Shown: positions 59,749 to 64,000 of the stretch, in pieces | Layout: every line of letters starts with the position of its first letter | Position numbering within the stretch: the first letter of the stretch is position 1 | Assembly (NCBI RefSeq): GCF_030867145.1 | Contig: NC_134415.1 | Location: forward strand, 74,491,300-74,555,299 | Source of the DNA: Opisthocomus hoazin | Taxonomy: Eukaryota; Chordata; Aves; Opisthocomiformes; Opisthocomidae | DNA length: 64,000 nucleotides | Direction of reading: 5' to 3' | The notes under the pieces: model-generated | Database searches by the model: none | What the model was told of the DNA's origin: nothing | Seen by the model: only the letters and a program-made list of their open reading frames with translations | Made by a program: the position numbers and the translations under genes

Positions 59749-62237
59749 CTGGGAAAGAAGAAAATATGTGGATTATGTAATGTGTACATCTCAAACTGGA
59801 GTTCATGTGCATATAGATTCTTTCCTTTTACTCCCCATAGCCTTGTACGTGTAAAACAGTTTGTTTAAAAACGTGATTCTTATAAATGTGAATCTGTAGC
59901 TACTATCTATGGATCAGAAACATGCTTACAGAAACAAACCACTCGTTCATTTACTCTAATACCTACTCAGCAAAATAACTGCTTTCTTGAGAGGGTATTT
60001 TTAACTGTTCCCCGAGTTCAAGGCTGTATGAGAACTCTGCAGTAAAAGTGCAAGTGTTTATTATTTAGCCAGCTTTTAGTAAAGCAAATGACTACCCCCA
60101 CAAAGATTTTGCAAAGCACAGTACTTCATAAGATTTTGCATCGACTTTATGGTGTTTGCAATAATTGTATCAATTCCATCAACTGTCTTCATTTAAGAGT
60201 ACAACCTTCCCTTAAATTAAATTACCATGCTTTAGATCAGTTTCACTAACTGAATTTTAATTTGGCTACTAAGGTTTTAAAGTAAAAACATTACTTAGAT
60301 GAGGAAGATATTAATACTGTGGCAGTGGACATGCCTAGATATTAGTCATATATTTTATTCTCATGGTTGGCCTTCATTTTCCTTTGAAAATATTCTATAT
60401 TTGTTTACGTATGCAGCAAAAAAGAAAGCGTTCACTTTCTCTTAGTCTTTCACCATTTTCAAGATAATTTATAGTTAACTCTGGAGGATAGCAACTTACC
60501 ACCATTGGCCACTGACTATGAAAGTTAAGACTGATCCTAGGAAAAGCTTGCTTTGGTAGTAAATGCTGATTTTATTCTCCAAGGAAGTGCACTCTTATTA
60601 AATATTTCCAACCCCTTATGCAAATTAACATGACCATTTCTTTTTTTGAACCTAGTAGGGTCTATTACCATCAATTACAATTAAGTAAGTCTAATAACCT
60701 ATTCTGCTTGAATGTTTAAATTCTGTCCTATAGTCCCATTAAGGACTACTTACAAATACATGAGAGCTTTTGCTGTTCTTTTTCATAGAAGCAGAGCTAG
60801 CTTTTTACATAAGCAAACCAGAGAATTAACACAAATAGTTCTAGGAAATTCTAAACTCAAGTGCTTAAAGGAAGTCAACATTCTGGCGTTAACACCCAAA
60901 ATAACAAATAAGTATATCAACTACATGAAAGAAAAAAGAAATAGATTGTAAGTTTAAGAATGCTCAAAATTCACAGTAATTGCAAATTTTGAGAACATAC
61001 TGAGCATCTGATCCCTGAAAATTAAGTTCAGCATAGAAAATAATTAGCAACTTCAAAAAAAAAAATCAATTTACATGCCAATTCAGTTACATTTGAAGAT
61101 CAGTTTCAGGGACTATGGGGATTAGATCTGTACTAGTCATTACAGTACAGTCGTTATCCCATTCATTTCTTCATATATCCAGTCATCTAATTTATGCAAA
61201 CTTGAGAAATAAAATTTCACCATCACACAACACAACTTTGGACAGTGTGTACACATGTACCTCAGCTTATGTAAAGAAAAAAACTTAGCCCCACAAAGTC
61301 TTCCAAGAAAACAAACCCAGATGCTGTGTAGAGCCTTATTGGTTTGTACAGAATCTGCCTGGGTAAAGTATTTCACGGGATTTTGACTAGGTTTTGATGT
61401 TTAATTGATCCTTCTCAAGGTATTAGGTTCCAAATAATTATATCTCACGATCTTTTAATTCTGATCCTGGTTTAATTTTTACCATGAAGGATATATATTT
61501 TTTTTTTTAAACTTAATCTGTATCCTTCCTTGGTCAAGTTGTCCATTGATTGGACAATCCTCCAGTCTGCTCTTACCAGGTTAGCCATCGTCTCTCGTGT
61601 TATACGGAACTTGTTATTCAGTTTGTTATTGTTTTGCATAAACTGCAGCTCTAACACTAGAACAGCTGGATAACGACTGTGTTAAATTAATACTTAAAAC
61701 TTAGTTCCAGGTGGACTGTCCTAGAAAACACATGAATTTGTTTTTCTGAAGAACAGAGCCACTTCGTCAACAGTGCTACAAGTAAAGGGAACCCAGTGAT
61801 TTATTTCACACAGTCAGTATAAAACAATAATGAAGTCCAGCCAAGGCTTCAAGCTGATGGAAACTGTTGCAGGCTTCTCAATGTTCTCCAAATTTATGGC
61901 AACTACATGACACTTGTAGTTTGCCCTCCCAAGTCTTTTCCATTAATTGATGCTTTATTCCATGCACTTCATTCAATCACTTGGGGTTTGGTTTTGTTTC
62001 TTAAAAACCTCTTTCTATAAGCATATCTTTGATATATGACTAGAACAAGACATGCCTTACCTTAGAAAAATCTGGCTTTACTGGTGGATTCTCTCTCAGT
62101 TCTGTTTCGGTATATTCATTGTTTACATAGTACCCGACTCTTATAAATTCTTGACCTCGATAGGTGCATGTAATTAGCACAACCGTTACACCTACTGCAT
62201 CTGCATCTGGAATAAGCCCTGGGTTAGGTGCATCAGC
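59536..62237 (-). CDS. ASF1A: ASF1A histone H3-H4 chaperone, residues 76-204 (partial)
   Basis: Join of 62237-62061 and 59748-59536 on the minus strand, 130 codons with the stop. ASF1A is a nuclear chaperone that binds the H3-H4 dimer and passes it to CAF-1 or HIRA for nucleosome assembly in replication, repair and transcription. The first exon here gives the second half of the Ig-like core (ADAPNPGLIPDADAVGVTVV to NPPVKPDFSK), including V94 and R108, residues known to contact histone H3. The second gives the end of the core (LQRNILASNPRVTRFHINWE) and the acidic, Ser-rich tail ending ESHMDCM. The total agrees with the family length of 204. The first two coding exons (residues 1-75, with D54) are not found between 62,238 and 64,000 and must lie further right. 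The tail distinguishes it from ASF1B. Confidence 0.97.
59749..62060 (-). other. ASF1A: ASF1A intron between its last two coding exons
   Basis: A 2.3-kb GT-AG intron (minus strand), in phase 0. It is AT-rich, and no mobile element or other gene was recognised. Confidence 0.9.
62061..62237 (-). CDS. ASF1A: ASF1A penultimate coding exon
   Basis: The exon has 59 codons in phase 0 at both ends (acceptor CATTTAG, donor GTAAGG). It reads ADAPNPGLIPDADAVGVTVV, LITCTYRGQEFIRVGYYVNN and EYTETELRENPPVKPDFSK. It covers residues 76-134 with the H3-contact residues V94 and R108 intact. Confidence 0.98.
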
Positions 62238-64000
62238 CTAAATGTGAAAGGGAAAGATGGATTAAAATAAAATTGATACCACGTGCCTATCTAGCAGGGG
62301 AGTCTTAAGTAGTGTATCTTACCATCTGAGCAGTGATTGTATTTAAGATTGTTCTTCAAGTTAACCAGAAAATATACCTGCTTTCACAACATCAACCCTG
62401 AATTTAGGCCACTATCCTCTAGAGACAGAATTACTTAGAATACAGTAATATTGCGTGCTGACATATCTGATGGGTGATTAGACAGCTTTGATCCAAAACT
62501 GCTTTTAAATGTATGTTCAGCTGAGCTGTTATTCAAGCAACTGTACTAACACCCCTCCAATTCTACAGTGCCACTGTTCTCCAGCCCATCTTGGTAGTTT
62601 AGTAGAACAACTTTTTTTTTCCCGGTACCTTTGGAGTTGAATTGGTCTGTACGTGTGTTTTTAACAAGACTAAACCCTTAAGAATACAGACTGCAATTTA
62701 ATCTTCAGCAAGAAGAGCAGGGACAGGCTATGGTGAAGTTTCAGCCATCTCACAGACTTCTGGGAAAAGAATAAACTTCTCTTTCTCTTGCCTCCTTCTA
62801 CATGCCTATGTTTGTTCAAGTGTATGCAGTTAAATGCATCATCCCTCTCAGACATCTGATGTTTTCAGCCAGAATGCAATCCTAATCAATAGGCAGCTCT
62901 TATAATCTTCCTCAACATCCTAACTTACTGTGACTCTGCAGTTATTAATAACCAATAAAATTTGCCTCCTAAAAACGTGGCTCGCATCAGTCCCTTAAAA
63001 TGCTTCCTAACTACTTATCGACAAAACGTGATGCCTCGCTCTACTGTAGGATTTAAAGTAACAGCAATCTAAGCATAAATGAAACAGCTTTGTATTTGCA
63101 ATTTTGCATGAAGATCTGAAGCCAACAGTGGACACCTGTGTTGCAGAGTACAAGCTGGTATTGACAATGTATGTTAGAATGGTTTAGGTGTAATAACAAA
63201 TCTTGCCTTAGGAGAGAGGACAAATGAGATTAATTCCTGCTGTCCCTCTCATCTCTACTTTTCCATAGTATTTATATGCTCCAGCACTGTAAAATTTGGG
63301 AGCTAGTGCTCATGCATCACTGGCTTCTGCTCTTTGCTACTTCAATTCTAAGCCTTCAGACCAGTTCAGCTTTTTGTAAGAAGCTGTAGGCACTCTGCAG
63401 AACAATTAGATGAGCCAGACCTCTCAGGTACAAATAACACCAGGGGGGAGGAGAAGCAACCAGGGAATCAGGTAGAACACCATTTTCTCCAGCCCTGAAG
63501 GGAACAGAAGATGACCAAATGGCTTTCCAGCTTGCATAGGGGAACAAAAAAGATGACAAATGAGCAGGACAAGTGCAGATGCTTGAAGAAATCACAAGAA
63601 CTGCCAATACAAATGAAGTCACTACTTTAATTCAGTAGTCTTGTTCTAACAGTGCCCAGGACCATTTGATTACTTCAGATTCCACAGGGGGCAGTTATAG
63701 ACTAATACATTCCAGAAGTAATCTCCTTGAATATCTCTTGAATATCTCCTTCTCTGGAGATATTCAAGACCCACCTGGACAAGGTCCTGTGCGGCCTGCT
63801 CTAGGTGACCCATCTTCATCATACACATCAGCGAAGTCCTACCCTCACCTTAAATCCAGTGCTTTTGAAGTCTAATACACTTAGACCAACAGTCCTTCCA
63901 TAAGACATAAAAGGGATACTTTATCGTTAACACAGGACTACTGACTCTTACAGGACCTATTCCAATCTAACCACAGTGTCTACATACCTACTCCTAATTT
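62238..64000 (-). other. ASF1A: ASF1A intron (incomplete)
   Basis: No sequence resembling ASF1A residues 1-75 is present. It is AT-rich with a small CR1 remnant at 63738-63815. The intron continues beyond the window. Confidence 0.8.
63738..63815 (+). mobile_element. CR1 fragment with palindromic edge
   Basis: CTGGAGATATTCAAGACCCA then CCTGGACAAGGTCCTGTGCG and CCTGCTCTAGGTGACCC match a CR1 3' region internal block. The usual octamer tail is absent. Its left edge forms a perfect 12-bp inverted repeat (63738-63749 with 63756-63767). Confidence 0.75.

Noticed and set aside
62238..64000. Search for ASF1A exons encoding residues 1-75
   Set aside because: No minus-strand sequence resembles the N-terminal half; it lies to the right of the window.

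Overview
The window is vertebrate nuclear DNA, almost certainly from a bird. The genes have long AT-rich introns with GT-AG (once GC-AG) splice sites. The interspersed repeats are nearly all CR1 retroposons, several ending in the typical CR1 octamer tail (ATTCTGTG/ATTCTATG). The gene order FAM184A - MCM9 - ASF1A is the conserved amniote order (human 6q22). I cannot name the species. The MCM9 N-terminus differs at several residues from the chicken protein as I remember it.

Region 1 (about 1-30,350, + strand): the 3' part of FAM184A. Ten coding exons, the first tentative, encode the last 473 residues of this long coiled-coil protein, ending in a conserved PDPQRQEWFARYFTF tail and stop at 29,812. 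The first 14.3 kb is a single incomplete intron carrying CR1 copies, a (CA)n tract, a 46-bp tandem duplication and AT-rich octamer-rich blocks. One intron (15,151-16,190) appears to use a GC donor.

Region 2 (about 30.35-36.5 kb): intergenic or long 3'UTR DNA with one CR1 fragment and two unexplained long open frames.

Region 3 (about 36.5-50.0 kb, + strand): a strong CpG island with a G-rich minisatellite, GC boxes and an overlapping CCAAT/E2F-like element leads into MCM9. Six coding exons give residues 1-385: N-terminal domain, four-cysteine zinc finger, OB-fold region and the Walker A P-loop. The rest of the ATPase domain is not in the window.

Region 4 (about 50.0-64.0 kb): inferred to be a large MCM9 intron. 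On the opposite strand it holds the last two coding exons of ASF1A (residues 76-204), so the histone chaperone gene appears nested antisense inside the helicase gene.

MCM9 (helicase of homologous recombination and mismatch repair) and ASF1A (H3-H4 chaperone in replication- and repair-coupled chromatin assembly) both act on replicating or damaged chromatin. FAM184A has no settled function. No operons, CRISPR arrays, structural RNA genes or intact mobile elements were recognised. The most interesting points are the GC-AG intron, the nested ASF1A, a possible short MCM9 form made by reading into intron 6, and the promoter minisatellite with a strong upstream ORF.
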